A stretch of DNA of 49,778 bases from Bacillota bacterium (GCA_029003555.1 JAQYCE010000060.1:1-49778); one strand, 5' to 3'; shown: positions 29,205-38,467, counted from the stretch's first letter. Notes: a model not told the origin generated them from the sequence alone. Translations and numbers: made by a program.

Positions 29205-30643
29205 AAATCGAATCCAGGGCGAAGGATTTTCGGCGAAATACCCATACGGTGACGGATACTATTTCCTTTCGAGTAATGGGTCTTTTTGCCGTGGTCATTT
29301 TTTTAGTCATCTTGGTTTTTGAGCTCTTTTACCTCCACTCGACCAAGTCCTATTATTATGAGAATGTCGCAGCCACCCTTTCCACTCAAGCCAACTATAA
29401 CTCTGACCTTTTTCTGACCTATCTATCCAACCAGGACTTGAATGCCGTCGTTACTGAAAATAAAAACCAGTTTTACCGGTCCAATGCTTCTCAGGTACAG
29501 ATTCTTTCGAATTCCGGCAAGGTGCTGTTTGACTCCATTGCCTCCAAGCAATTGGGGACGGTTTTGGAGACCTCGGATGTGAAGGAGGCCCAGGAAAACC
29601 GGACCGGCCATCTGGTTTATACGCCATCCTACACCGATGAGCCCGTGATGTCCCTCTCTCAACCCCTTTGGAACCAGACCAACCAGGTGGGAATCCTGCG
29701 TTTGACCACCTCTTTGGATCCGGTGAATTCCATGATCAACCAGAGGGTCCTCCTTTCCCTGGTTTTTGCGGTCTTTGCCCTTATCCTGGGTGTCACCATT
29801 TCCTTCTTTGTTTCCGCTTCGATTTTAAAGCCCATTAAAAATTTAACCCGGGTGGCCAACAAGTTGGCCGATGGTCAGTTGGACGTTCGAGCGGATGAGG
29901 ACAACATGGGGGAAATTGGGGACTTGGCTCGGACCATGAATATTATGTCGGACAACCTCCAGGAGAAAGACAAGCTCAAGAACGACTTCATCTCCTCCAT
30001 ATCCCATGAGCTAAGGACCCCCATGACCTCCATTAAAGGATGGTCCATCACCCTTCAGACCCCGGGGATCAGCCAGGAAATCCAGGAAGAAGGATTAAAG
30101 ATTATTGAGAAGGAATCCGAGCGTCTTTCCGCCATGGTAGAGGATCTCTTGGATTTTTCCCGCTTTTCTTCCGGACGGATCAAACTGTCCAAGACGGAAA
30201 TTGACCTGGTTGACGTGGCCAACCACCTTATTTCCCAGGTCCGTCCAAGGACCCAGGAAAAGAAGATTGATGTGGTTTACCGCTACAGCTCTAACGTCAT
30301 TCCTATCATGGCTGATGAAAACCGGATTAAGCAGATGTTCCTTAACGTCCTGGATAATGCCATCAAGTTCACGAATGAGGGGGGGACCATTTTCTTTGAG
30401 ATTCAGGAAGAAGATAACATGGTTACTGCCTCGATTACCGATACCGGGATCGGGATTTCTGAAGAAGAAATCCACCTGGTGACCGAGAAGTTTTGGAAGG
30501 GATCTTCCACCCATTCCCATTCCGGCCTGGGCCTTTCCATTTGCGAAGAGATTGCTAAAGCCCACGGAGGCTCATTAACCATTAAGTCAAAGCTGGGGGC
30601 AGGGACAACGGTCACCATGGTCCTGCCGGTTTCCCTGGTCTAG
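29186..30643 (+). CDS. Sensor histidine kinase (HAMP, HisKA, HATPase)
   Basis: TM segments, HAMP, DFISSISHELRTPMTSIKGW H-box, N/G boxes; GTG start at 29186 proposed (ORF open from 29168). Confidence 0.94.
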   Translation: MEEDQVKIESRAKDFRRNTHTVTDTISFRVMGLFAVVIFLVILVFELFYLHSTKSYYYENVAATLSTQANYNSDLFLTYLSNQDLNAVVTENKNQFYRSNASQVQILSNSGKVLFDSIASKQLGTVLETSDVKEAQENRTGHLVYTPSYTDEPVMSLSQPLWNQTNQVGILRLTTSLDPVNSMINQRVLLSLVFAVFALILGVTISFFVSASILKPIKNLTRVANKLADGQLDVRADEDNMGEIGDLARTMNIMSDNLQEKDKLKNDFISSISHELRTPMTSIKGWSITLQTPGISQEIQEEGLKIIEKESERLSAMVEDLLDFSRFSSGRIKLSKTEIDLVDVANHLISQVRPRTQEKKIDVVYRYSSNVIPIMADENRIKQMFLNVLDNAIKFTNEGGTIFFEIQEEDNMVTASITDTGIGISEEEIHLVTEKFWKGSSTHSHSGLGLSICEEIAKAHGGSLTIKSKLGAGTTVTMVLPVSLV

Positions 30644-30653
30644 GAGGATCTTT

Positions 30654-32186
30654 ATGCGCCATTCTTTTTCTCGTTCAATAATGAAAGGGACAATCCTGGT
30701 CCTTCTTTTTTGTCTCTTCCTGACCGCCTGTAGTTCAGGATCCGGTGACTCAAACACGGTCACCTTGGATACCATTGAAGCCCCTAAAAACCAAGATCTT
30801 CCCTTAATCGGCCTCTGGCGGATATCGAAAATCCTCCCGTCCGGCTCGCAGAATGGGGTGAAGCTTGCTTTCAAGGAAGATGATACCTTTTGCCTGACTC
30901 CCCAGCTGGTGGCGATCAAGGATTACATCACCAATAAACCAACCTTTTCAGCCAAGTTTGTTCGCTTGGATGATTATCTGAAGAGCCGTCTAATCAATAT
31001 ATCCGCCAAGGAACTGAAGGCAGAGGAAGCCACGATATTGATGATTCGTGACTCCGATGTTTTTTCCCTGGACTTGGTCGAACTCAGTGATGGTCGAGTT
31101 TTCTTTATCTATGATTCCACCCTCTACTTCCTGACCAAAGAAAGCAACCAGGTTCCCCAGAAAATGGTAGAGAACTATTTGAAATTTTCTGCGGTCAAGG
31201 AGGTCAAGCAGCCTGGATTGGCAACCAAGAACCTCCGCATGAGCCTGGTCGGCGTCCGTGAGACGGTGGAAACCGATGATGGAGAGCCGGTGGATTCTTA
31301 TTCGACCTACATGATTTTTGATGACCCCAAGAGCGAAAAGCCGATTATCTCGAAAACCACGGGGCTTTTTACTGTGGATAGTGAAAACCAGGCCTATATC
31401 CTGGCCTATGAGCCCTCCCGAATCAACCCCCAAACCAAGCTCCGACAGGGTAAATTTCTTTATTACTCCGCATCCGATCCGGACAGGAAAAAGGCGGAGG
31501 TTCTCATGGATCAGAACGCCCGCCAAGTGACCTATTTGGGAAATAACATGGTCTCTTTTTCCAGGAAGAATCCTGCAGCAAAAAAGGAAGCCCCCCGGAA
31601 GTATGAGCTACGTCGCCTGGATGACCTGGTGGTTCCTCTTTCCCTTTCCGTTAAAGACATTGCCCCTTTGAGCGAGGTCCAGGCCTTTAAGGAGCAGATT
31701 CAAACCCAGAAGTCCTTCACTGACCCCCAGGGATTGATCAAAGACAATGATGAAGAAACGGATCTTTATAACATCGGAGTCATCCGGGAAACCGTCAACT
31801 GGTCCTTTGTCACCTCCAAGTTTTGGAAGGTGGGGGAGCGCTATGTCAGCGCCCTGATCCCTATCAACTTAACCACAGACCTTCCTATCTTCGAAACCAG
31901 CAAGAACCCGGTATCCTGGTCCAAGGTTACTACACGATTTACCGGGGTCCAAACCGCCTCGTCACCTCCGGACCAGGACCTGATTTTAGTAAAAACAGAG
32001 GATGAACTCCATTATTTTCACCTTTCTCAGGGATCTCTGGACCCCCAATCCGCCGTGTCCATACAGCTCAAGTCGGATTCCTCGGTGGTCTCCATTGCCC
32101 ACTATAGCGGAGATGCGGCTTCCATCATTCGGGACCAATTCCTCCACCAGCGCCTGTCACAGCCCCAAATCATTTACAATAATTAA
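30654..32186 (+). CDS. Uncharacterised lipoprotein downstream of the two-component system
   Basis: MKGTILVLLFCLFLTACSSGSG lipobox; no recognised domain. Confidence 0.75.
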   Translation: MRHSFSRSIMKGTILVLLFCLFLTACSSGSGDSNTVTLDTIEAPKNQDLPLIGLWRISKILPSGSQNGVKLAFKEDDTFCLTPQLVAIKDYITNKPTFSAKFVRLDDYLKSRLINISAKELKAEEATILMIRDSDVFSLDLVELSDGRVFFIYDSTLYFLTKESNQVPQKMVENYLKFSAVKEVKQPGLATKNLRMSLVGVRETVETDDGEPVDSYSTYMIFDDPKSEKPIISKTTGLFTVDSENQAYILAYEPSRINPQTKLRQGKFLYYSASDPDRKKAEVLMDQNARQVTYLGNNMVSFSRKNPAAKKEAPRKYELRRLDDLVVPLSLSVKDIAPLSEVQAFKEQIQTQKSFTDPQGLIKDNDEETDLYNIGVIRETVNWSFVTSKFWKVGERYVSALIPINLTTDLPIFETSKNPVSWSKVTTRFTGVQTASSPPDQDLILVKTEDELHYFHLSQGSLDPQSAVSIQLKSDSSVVSIAHYSGDAASIIRDQFLHQRLSQPQIIYNN

Positions 32187-32500
32187 TTATGTTTTTTATG
32201 ATTTGCCAGAAAGTCCTCTTCCATTTGCCCGGGGGAGGGCTTTTTTCGGATCAAGACTTCCTTTTGCCTATGGCTACATTTTTTAATGGCCGACTCCAGC
32301 CTCATGGCGGTGGACCGTGAGGAGAAGGACCATGAGGCTACTAGACGGACCGGCCTTCGGGACCGGGTGTACTTAGCCCCCCGCCCCTCCTGGTGGAGGC
32401 GGACCCGGTCTTCAAGGGACCGGGCGTAGCCGGTGTAATAGGTCCCATCGGAACATCTCAGAATATAGGTGGTAAAAGTCTTTTCTTCATTCGACATCAT
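32183..32500 (-). CDS. GIY-YIG nuclease-domain protein (UPF0213-like)
   Basis: TYILRCSDGTYYTGYARSLEDRVRLHQEGRGAKYTRSRRPVRLV. Confidence 0.93.
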   Translation of the reverse strand: MMSNEEKTFTTYILRCSDGTYYTGYARSLEDRVRLHQEGRGAKYTRSRRPVRLVASWSFSSRSTAMRLESAIKKCSHRQKEVLIRKKPSPGQMEEDFLANHKKHN

Positions 32501-33128
32501 GGCCCTCCATCTCCAGCTTAGCCTTCATGGCTTGGAGGACCAAACCGGAGGGAAAACCCCTTCGGACCAGGGCCTGGTAGGTCCGGTTAAAGTCCTTAGG
32601 GTCGGAAAGATTTCGCCGGCCATATTTCCTTTCAAGGAGGCTTATAATATTTTCCCGCTCCCGGTCTTCATCCAACCCATCTAAAGCGGCCTTGATTAGG
32701 TCAGGGGAGACCCCCTTTTGGCGGAGCATGGCAAAGATTTTTCTTTTTGACCAGGACTTGGTCCGGGCCTTTTCCTGGGCATAGCGGCCGGCATAGCGGG
32801 CATCATCAACCAGGCCTCGTTTTTCAAGCCAGGCCAGGACATCCCGGCGGACCTCTTTGCGGATGCCTTCTCGAACCAGCTTCTGGTCGATTTCGAAAGC
32901 GGTCCTCGGCTGGTAAAGGGCGAAGTTTTCCCCTCGGTAACGGGCCAGGTTTCTCTGGTCTTCATCCTCCATGAAGTCATGGATTTCCGGGGATATGGAA
33001 TGGCCCTTATGGAGGGCCAGCTTGATGTAGCTTTCATAGGAGAGGTGGAAGATTTCCCCGTTGGAGATTTGGTAGACAAACCAGTTTTTCTTCTCATCGT
33101 ATTCAATTTTTTCGATTCTCATGGTCAT
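32487..33128 (-). CDS. recX: Regulatory protein RecX
   Basis: LEKRGLVDDARYAGRYAQEKARTKSWSKRKIFAMLRQKGVSPDLIKAAL repeats. Confidence 0.88.
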   Translation of the reverse strand: MTMRIEKIEYDEKKNWFVYQISNGEIFHLSYESYIKLALHKGHSISPEIHDFMEDEDQRNLARYRGENFALYQPRTAFEIDQKLVREGIRKEVRRDVLAWLEKRGLVDDARYAGRYAQEKARTKSWSKRKIFAMLRQKGVSPDLIKAALDGLDEDRERENIISLLERKYGRRNLSDPKDFNRTYQALVRRGFPSGLVLQAMKAKLEMEGHDVE

Positions 33129-33280
33129 TGTCTATCCTTTCATCTCATCCCACCGTTTGTCCTTTTTCATGGCTTACTTTATGATACACTAAAAAAACGG
33201 TTTATACGGCAGGTCCGGCGGGATGACAGATCTTTGAAACAACATAGTCCCTTATCGGACGCAAAAAAGGAGGAAAGCAA

Positions 33281-33505
33281 ATGGCTGAGATTAAATATGA
33301 CTTAGTGGAGCGACTGGGTGTTTTAAGCACCGATGCCAAAGGATGGACCAAGGAACTCAACCTGGTCTCTTGGAATGAACGCCCGGCCAAATATGATATG
33401 CGGTCCTGGAACCCCGACCATACACGGATGTCCAAAGGCATCACCTTCAGTGAAGATGAGGCCCAGGTCCTCCTCACCATCCTCCAGGATGAATTCAAAA
33501 ATTAA
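33281..33505 (+). CDS. YdbC/PC4-family seryl-tRNA-like ssDNA-binding protein
   Basis: KYDLVERLGVLSTDAKGWTKELNLVSWNERPAKYDMRSWNPDHTRMSKGITFSEDEAQVLLTIL. Confidence 0.85.
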   Translation: MAEIKYDLVERLGVLSTDAKGWTKELNLVSWNERPAKYDMRSWNPDHTRMSKGITFSEDEAQVLLTILQDEFKN

Positions 33506-33530
33506 AGAGAGAAAAGAAAGCAGGTAGAGG

Positions 33531-34082
33531 ATGAAGGAGAAGGAGATCAAGATCATCGGTCATGATAAGGAAGCTCTGATTCAAGCCCTTCTAAACAAAG
33601 GGGCGATTGACCAGGGGGAAGAAGACCAGACCAATATCCGGATTTCTTCCTCCAACCATCCGGTTCCCGACCATGCTTATTTGCGGCTGAGAAAGGTGGT
33701 CAAAAGGGGGGAGACCCTCCCCCTGGAATTCACCTATAAAGAAAGATTGGAGGGGTACGGGGCCCGAATCAACGAAGAGACCACGGTTCATATTCAGCCG
33801 GAAGAAGGAGACCTTCTACTCAGTCTCCTCGACCACTTGGGCTATGACATCCGAGAGGAAGGCCATAAAATTCGTCACACCTTTCTTTATAAAGACTTCC
33901 GGGTTGAGTTTGACCAATGGGATGCCCAAACCCTCTCTTATCCCTATATTGAAGTTGAAGGGCCCTCGGTAGAAGCCCTGGACCGGTTTTTGAAGGAGTT
34001 TTCCATCCCTTCTTGCCAGGTGACGACCAAATCCATCGGTGAGCTGAGGGAGGAGGAGAGGGAGAAAGGCCCCCGTCCTTAA
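33531..34082 (+). CDS. CYTH-domain protein (class IV adenylate cyclase / ThTPase-like fold)
   Basis: N-terminal EKEIKI, DHAYLRLRKV, LEFTYKERLEG, FRVEFDQW..PYIEVEGP. Confidence 0.82.
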   Translation: MKEKEIKIIGHDKEALIQALLNKGAIDQGEEDQTNIRISSSNHPVPDHAYLRLRKVVKRGETLPLEFTYKERLEGYGARINEETTVHIQPEEGDLLLSLLDHLGYDIREEGHKIRHTFLYKDFRVEFDQWDAQTLSYPYIEVEGPSVEALDRFLKEFSIPSCQVTTKSIGELREEEREKGPRP

Positions 34083-34092
34083 CCGCATTTCA

Positions 34093-34121
34093 TTGACAAG
34101 AAAGCCGGCAAATCCTATAAT
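34093..34121 (+). promoter_or_regulatory. Consensus sigma-A promoter of greA
   Basis: TTGACA-N17-TATAAT, perfect hexamers and spacing. Confidence 0.9.
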
Positions 34122-34127
34122 CGAGCT

Positions 34128-34156
34128 AGCAGGAGTGGACTCCTGCTCTATTTTTT
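34128..34156 (+). terminator. Terminator-like hairpin in greA leader
   Basis: AGCAGGAGT-GG-ACTCCTGCT-CTA-TTTTTT immediately downstream of the -10. Confidence 0.75.
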
Positions 34157-34168
34157 AAGGAGTATAAC

Positions 34169-34648
34169 ATGGATCAACAAAAAAACATCATTACCCGTCA
34201 GGGCTATGAGGAGCTGAAAAACAAGCTCAACTATCTGAAAACGGTGGAAAGACCTAAGGTGACTGAAAAGATCAAGGTGGCCAGAGGCTTTGGCGACCTG
34301 TCTGAAAATGCGGAATACGATGCGGCCAAAGAAGAGCAGGCCAAATTGGAAGGGGAGATCCAGGAAATTGAAAGCATCCTGGAACGGTCCGAAATCTTCG
34401 ACAAGGATCCCGCCAGCAATACCGGGGAGATTACCTTGGGTTCGGAAGTGGTCGTCTTGGACAAGGAGTTCGATGAGGAGCTGACTATGACCATTAAAGG
34501 GGTCACTGAGGCCAATCCCCGTTCCAATATCATCTCCTTGGAATCCCCCTTGGGTAAGGCCCTCCTGGGTCATCGTGAGGGAGAAACGGTCCTCGTAGAG
34601 GCTCCTGTTGGAAAGATTGAATATAAGATTTTGAAGGTGTTGAGTTAA
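34169..34648 (+). CDS. greA: Transcription elongation factor GreA
   Basis: ITRQGYEELKNKLNYLKTVERPKV, ARGFGDLSENAEYDAAKEEQ motifs. Confidence 0.97.
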   Translation: MDQQKNIITRQGYEELKNKLNYLKTVERPKVTEKIKVARGFGDLSENAEYDAAKEEQAKLEGEIQEIESILERSEIFDKDPASNTGEITLGSEVVVLDKEFDEELTMTIKGVTEANPRSNIISLESPLGKALLGHREGETVLVEAPVGKIEYKILKVLS

Positions 34649-34697
34649 CCGCCCCGTTTCAGCTAGGGGCTAGGATGTTTTTATGAAAGGAGCGGCC

Positions 34698-36614
34698 ATG
34701 GCCAGGAAAGACCTTACCGATAACGAGCTGATCAGGATCCGGATTGATAAGCTCAATCAATTAAAAAAAGAAAACAAAAATCCCCATGAAATCACCAAGT
34801 TTACGGTGACTGCCCACAATGATGACCTGGTGGACCGTTTTGAAGACTATGAGGGGAAAGAAGTCACCATTGCCGGCCGGATCCTGGCCAAAAGGGGACA
34901 TGGTAAGATTTCCTTCATGGATGTCCAGGATGGCTTTGGTAAGATCCAAATCATCGCCCGTTTTAATGAAATGGACGATTTTTCCGTCATTGACCTTTTG
35001 GATATCGGGGACATCATCGGCGTCTCCGGTCTGGTCGTGGAGTCGGACCGGGGGGAGAAATCCATCGCGGCAAAGACCATCACCCTCCTGACCAAGTCCA
35101 TCCTACCTCTCCCGGAAAAATTCCATGGTTTGAAGGATCCGGACCTCCGTTACCGCCAGCGCTATGTTGACCTGGTCATGAATCCGGAAGTCAAAGATGT
35201 CTTCCTCAAGCGGTCGGTCATCATCTCCTCCATTCGTGAATTCCTGGATGGCCGGGGATTCTTGGAGGTAGAAACTCCTATTCTTAACACGATTGTCGGG
35301 GGAGCCAATGCCCGCCCCTTTATCACCCACCACAACAGCCTGAACATCGACATGTACCTCCGGATTGCCAATGAGCTCTATCTTAAACGCCTGATCGTTG
35401 GCGGCTTTGACCGGGTCTATGAGATGGGTCGGATGTTCCGGAATGAGGGCATGGATGCCACCCATAACCCGGAATACACCGCCATGGAGCTCTACCAGGC
35501 CTATACGGACTATGAAGGGATGATGGAGATCACAGAAAATATGATCGCCTATGTCTGTGAAAAGATCCATGGGACGACCAAAATCGACTATCAGGGCGTG
35601 GAAGTGGACTTCAAGCCGCCCTGGAAGCGGATCACCATGACCCAGGCGGTCAAGGAATACGCCGGGATTGATTTTTCCCAGGTCCGTGATGACCAGGAAG
35701 CCAGAGCTCTGGCGGACCGGCATGAGATACCCTATGAAAAAACAGATGGTTGGGGGAAGATCCTCTCCCGCTTCTTTGATGAGTATGCTGAAGATAAGAT
35801 GGTCCAACCGACCTTTGTCTATGAGTATCCGGTAGAGATCTCTCCCTTAGCCAAGCGGTCTCCCCAGGATCCGGAAATGACGGAGCGCTTTGAAGCCTTT
35901 GTCTGCGGTTGGGAAATCGCCAATGCCTTCTCCGAACTCAATGACGCCCAGGACCAGCACCAGCGCTTCCTACACCAGGTGGAGCTCCGGGAGAGCGGGG
36001 ATGATGAGGCGGGCATGATGGATGAAGACTTCATCAACGCCTTGGAGATCGGGCTTCCCCCCACAGGTGGTCTGGGAATCGGGATCGACCGGATGATCAT
36101 GGTCCTGACCAACCAGTCCTCCATTCGTGACGTTCTTCTTTTCCCAACCATGAAGCCTCTGGGGCTGGGAAATGGGGGAAAGAAGGAAGAGGATCCATCA
36201 GAAGGCCTGGATATTCCCTATCTCAAGGCCGAAGACCTTGATTTTTCCAAGGTGCAAATAGAACCTCTCTTTGAAGATATGGTGGACTTTGATACTTTCT
36301 CCAAGATGGACCTCCGTGTTGTCAAGGTCAAGGACTGCCAGGAAGTGCCCAAGAGCAAGAAGCTCCTCCTCTTCCAATTGGATGATGGAAGTCAAGAGGG
36401 AAGGACAATCTTGAGCGGAATCCGGGATAATTATGCCCCAGAGGACCTGGTAGGCAAGACCCTCCTGGCCATCTGCAACATCCCTCCCCGAAAGATGATG
36501 GGGGTGGACTCCGAGGGTATGCTTCTTTCGGCCATTCATGAGGAAGAAGGGGAAGAAAAGCTCCACCTCATCATGTTGGATCCCAGGATCCCGGCAGGTG
36601 CCAAACTCTATTAA
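34698..36614 (+). CDS. lysS: Lysyl-tRNA synthetase (class II) with C-terminal Trbp111/EMAP-II-type tRNA-binding domain
   Basis: LysRS motifs [50 protein letters not shown]; then about 110 aa [34 protein letters not shown]...[11 protein letters not shown]...[19 protein letters not shown]. Confidence 0.95.
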   Translation: MARKDLTDNELIRIRIDKLNQLKKENKNPHEITKFTVTAHNDDLVDRFEDYEGKEVTIAGRILAKRGHGKISFMDVQDGFGKIQIIARFNEMDDFSVIDLLDIGDIIGVSGLVVESDRGEKSIAAKTITLLTKSILPLPEKFHGLKDPDLRYRQRYVDLVMNPEVKDVFLKRSVIISSIREFLDGRGFLEVETPILNTIVGGANARPFITHHNSLNIDMYLRIANELYLKRLIVGGFDRVYEMGRMFRNEGMDATHNPEYTAMELYQAYTDYEGMMEITENMIAYVCEKIHGTTKIDYQGVEVDFKPPWKRITMTQAVKEYAGIDFSQVRDDQEARALADRHEIPYEKTDGWGKILSRFFDEYAEDKMVQPTFVYEYPVEISPLAKRSPQDPEMTERFEAFVCGWEIANAFSELNDAQDQHQRFLHQVELRESGDDEAGMMDEDFINALEIGLPPTGGLGIGIDRMIMVLTNQSSIRDVLLFPTMKPLGLGNGGKKEEDPSEGLDIPYLKAEDLDFSKVQIEPLFEDMVDFDTFSKMDLRVVKVKDCQEVPKSKKLLLFQLDDGSQEGRTILSGIRDNYAPEDLVGKTLLAICNIPPRKMMGVDSEGMLLSAIHEEEGEEKLHLIMLDPRIPAGAKLY

Positions 36615-36625
36615 TAATGATGTGG

Positions 36626-36688
36626 CTCTTTCTCCGGCGGGTGAGGGATCAAGGCTTAGCCGCCGGAGAAAGAGTTGAGTTTTCTTTT
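36626..36688 (+). terminator. Long inverted repeat / terminator after lysS
   Basis: CTCTTTCTCCGGCGG (36626-36640) perfect complement of CCGCCGGAGAAAGAG (36660-36674), then ttgagttttctttt. Confidence 0.75.
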
Positions 36689-36776
36689 GAAAACAAGTAC
36701 CATAGAAAAGGCACACTAGAGGACGGGGTCTTTTTTGAAAAGCCCAAGCTAAACCGCCGGATGATAAGGGGGATGG

Positions 36777-37619
36777 ATGATAATCTACACGGATACAGCT
36801 TCAGATATGACCAAAAAAGATGCAGAAATCCGCGGTCTTTCCCTTTTTGATATCGGTGTTGACTTTCCGGACGGGGCCTTCTCCTTCCAGGTTGAAGAGG
36901 ACAAGGACCGGTTTTTCCGTCGCTTGGAAGAATCCGGAATGGCTAAAACCTCTTCTCCTTCCATCGGATCCATGATCCGGGTTTTTGAGGAAGGAAAGAA
37001 GGCGGGAGAAGAAATCGTCTATATCACCATGTCCTCCTTTCTCTCCTCAACCTATGAGACAGCTCTCCAAGCCAAGGAAATTGTCGGTTATGGGGGAATC
37101 TATGTTGTCGACTCCCATATGGTTTGCAAGGGCCAGGCCCTGATGGCCGAATGGGCTGTGAAGATGAAAGAAGAGGGAAAGTCCTGCCAGGAGATCGTCG
37201 ACTGGGTGACAAAGCGTAGGGACGACTTCCGTTATATGGGAACTTTCATGGGCCTGGACCACCTGGTCAAGGGTGGACGGCTGCCTGCTGCCGTTGGTTT
37301 GGCAGGAAAGATGCTCAACATTAAGCCGGTTATCTCCATGGATGGGGGAATTCTGGGCCTTTATGGAAAGGCTCGCGGAATCCGGGCATCCATCAAGAAG
37401 ATTCTTGACCGCTATCATTCGGAAGAACTAGATCCGGACTTTCCGGTCTATTTCATCTACACCTATCCCGGGGAAGAGGGAAAAGAATTTATCGACTATG
37501 CCCAAACTCTTTTGGGGGACCACAGGGGTGAAATTGCCCAGATGGGCCCGGTCGTCGGTACCCATATCGGTCCGGGATGCTTCGGACTGGCCTACGTTGT
37601 CCGCCATCAGGAGGAATAG
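36777..37619 (+). CDS. DegV-family fatty-acid-binding protein
   Basis: IIYTDTASDMTKKDAEIRGL, ITMSSFLSSTYETALQAKE, KGGRLPAAVGLAGKMLNIKPVISMDGGILG. Confidence 0.93.
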   Translation: MIIYTDTASDMTKKDAEIRGLSLFDIGVDFPDGAFSFQVEEDKDRFFRRLEESGMAKTSSPSIGSMIRVFEEGKKAGEEIVYITMSSFLSSTYETALQAKEIVGYGGIYVVDSHMVCKGQALMAEWAVKMKEEGKSCQEIVDWVTKRRDDFRYMGTFMGLDHLVKGGRLPAAVGLAGKMLNIKPVISMDGGILGLYGKARGIRASIKKILDRYHSEELDPDFPVYFIYTYPGEEGKEFIDYAQTLLGDHRGEIAQMGPVVGTHIGPGCFGLAYVVRHQEE

Positions 37620-37659
37620 GCCACCTATGTAATGCAGTAAAAAAACTTGTGAAATCCAC

Positions 37660-37688
37660 TTGCATTCCACCGACTCACCTGTTATACT
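37660..37688 (+). promoter_or_regulatory. Promoter of tRNA array
   Basis: TTGCAT-N17-TATACT. Confidence 0.7.
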
Positions 37689-37765
37689 ATGTAAGTCACT
37701 GTGATGGAGGTCCGGTGTAGGAGACCCTCGCTTGAGGGCCTTTCTATTCTAACAGCGTCCAGTAT

Positions 37766-37838
37766 GCCTTGTTAGCTCAGCTGGTAGAGCGCGCGGCTGT
37801 TAACCGCGTTGTCGTAGGTTCGAGTCCTACACAAGGCG
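37766..37838 (+). tRNA. tRNA-Asn (GTT)
   Basis: Cloverleaf GCCTTGT...ACAAGGC, anticodon loop ctGTTaa, no encoded CCA. Confidence 0.97.
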
Positions 37839-37841
37839 TTT

Positions 37842-37928
37842 GCCGGGGTGGCGGAATTGGCAGACGCAAGGGACTTAAAATCCCTCGATCTGGATAAGAT
37901 CGTACCGGTTCGACCCCGGTCCTCGGCA
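37842..37928 (+). tRNA. tRNA-Leu (TAA)
   Basis: Class II tRNA with long variable arm, anticodon TAA. Confidence 0.96.
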
Positions 37929-37945
37929 TCTGCAGTTCTTAAATG

Positions 37946-38017
37946 CGCGGGGTGGAGAAGAGGTATCTCGTCGGGCTCATAACCCGGAGGCCGCAGGTTC
38001 GAATCCTGCCCCCGCAA
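37946..38017 (+). tRNA. Initiator tRNA-fMet (CAT)
   Basis: C1xA72 mismatch, GGG/CCC anticodon stem pairs, A11:U24. Confidence 0.95.
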
Positions 38018-38051
38018 TCATCTCCGCCACCGAAATTACTTTAATATCTCT

Positions 38052-38125
38052 GGCGGAGTAGCTCAGCTGGCTAGAGCATTCGGTTCATACCCGAAGTGTC
38101 AGGGGTTCAAGTCCCTTCTCCGCTA
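38052..38125 (+). tRNA. Elongator tRNA-Met (CAT)
   Basis: GGCGGAG...CTCCGCTA, anticodon CAT. Confidence 0.92.
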
Positions 38126-38130
38126 TTTAA

Positions 38131-38202
38131 GGCCCTATGGTCAAGCGGTTAAGACATCGCCCTCTCACGGCGGTATCCCGGGTTCGAATCCCGGTAGGGT
38201 CA
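38131..38202 (+). tRNA. tRNA-Glu (CTC)
   Basis: GGCCCTA...TAGGGTC, anticodon loop ctCTCac. Confidence 0.95.
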
Positions 38203-38214
38203 TTGGTCACATTT

Positions 38215-38289
38215 GGCCCGGTAGTTCAGTCGGTTTAGAATGCCAGCCTGTCACGCTGGAGGTCGTGGGTTCGAGTCCCATCCGGGTCG
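38215..38289 (+). tRNA. tRNA-Asp (GTC)
   Basis: GGCCCGG...CCGGGTC G, anticodon loop ctGTCac. Confidence 0.96.
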
Positions 38290-38299
38290 TTTTCAATAA

Positions 38300-38381
38300 G
38301 GGCGAGTACCGAAGTGGCCAAACGGGACGGACTGTAAATCCGTTAGCTTAGCTTTCAGTGGTTCGAATCCGCTCTCGCCCA
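38300..38381 (+). tRNA. tRNA-Tyr (GTA)
   Basis: Class II tRNA, GGGCGAG...CTCGCCC, anticodon GTA. Confidence 0.95.
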
Positions 38382-38390
38382 ATTTAATAT

Positions 38391-38462
38391 GCGGCAGTGG
38401 CTCAGAGGTAGAGCATCGCCTTGCCAAGGCGAGGGTCGCGGGTTCGAATCCCGTCTGCCGCT
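38391..38462 (+). tRNA. tRNA-Gly (GCC)
   Basis: GCGGCAG...CTGCCGC, anticodon GCC. Confidence 0.96.
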
Positions 38463-38467
38463 TATAC

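Noticed and set aside
36617-36850. 77-aa ORF between lysS and degV
   Set aside because: Covers the post-lysS inverted repeat and overlaps degV out of frame; no RBS.
37772-38017. 81-aa antisense ORF (RGQDSNLRPPGYEPDEIPLLHPAH...)
   Set aside because: Classic spurious protein translated from the complement of tRNA genes; the tRNAs explain the sequence.
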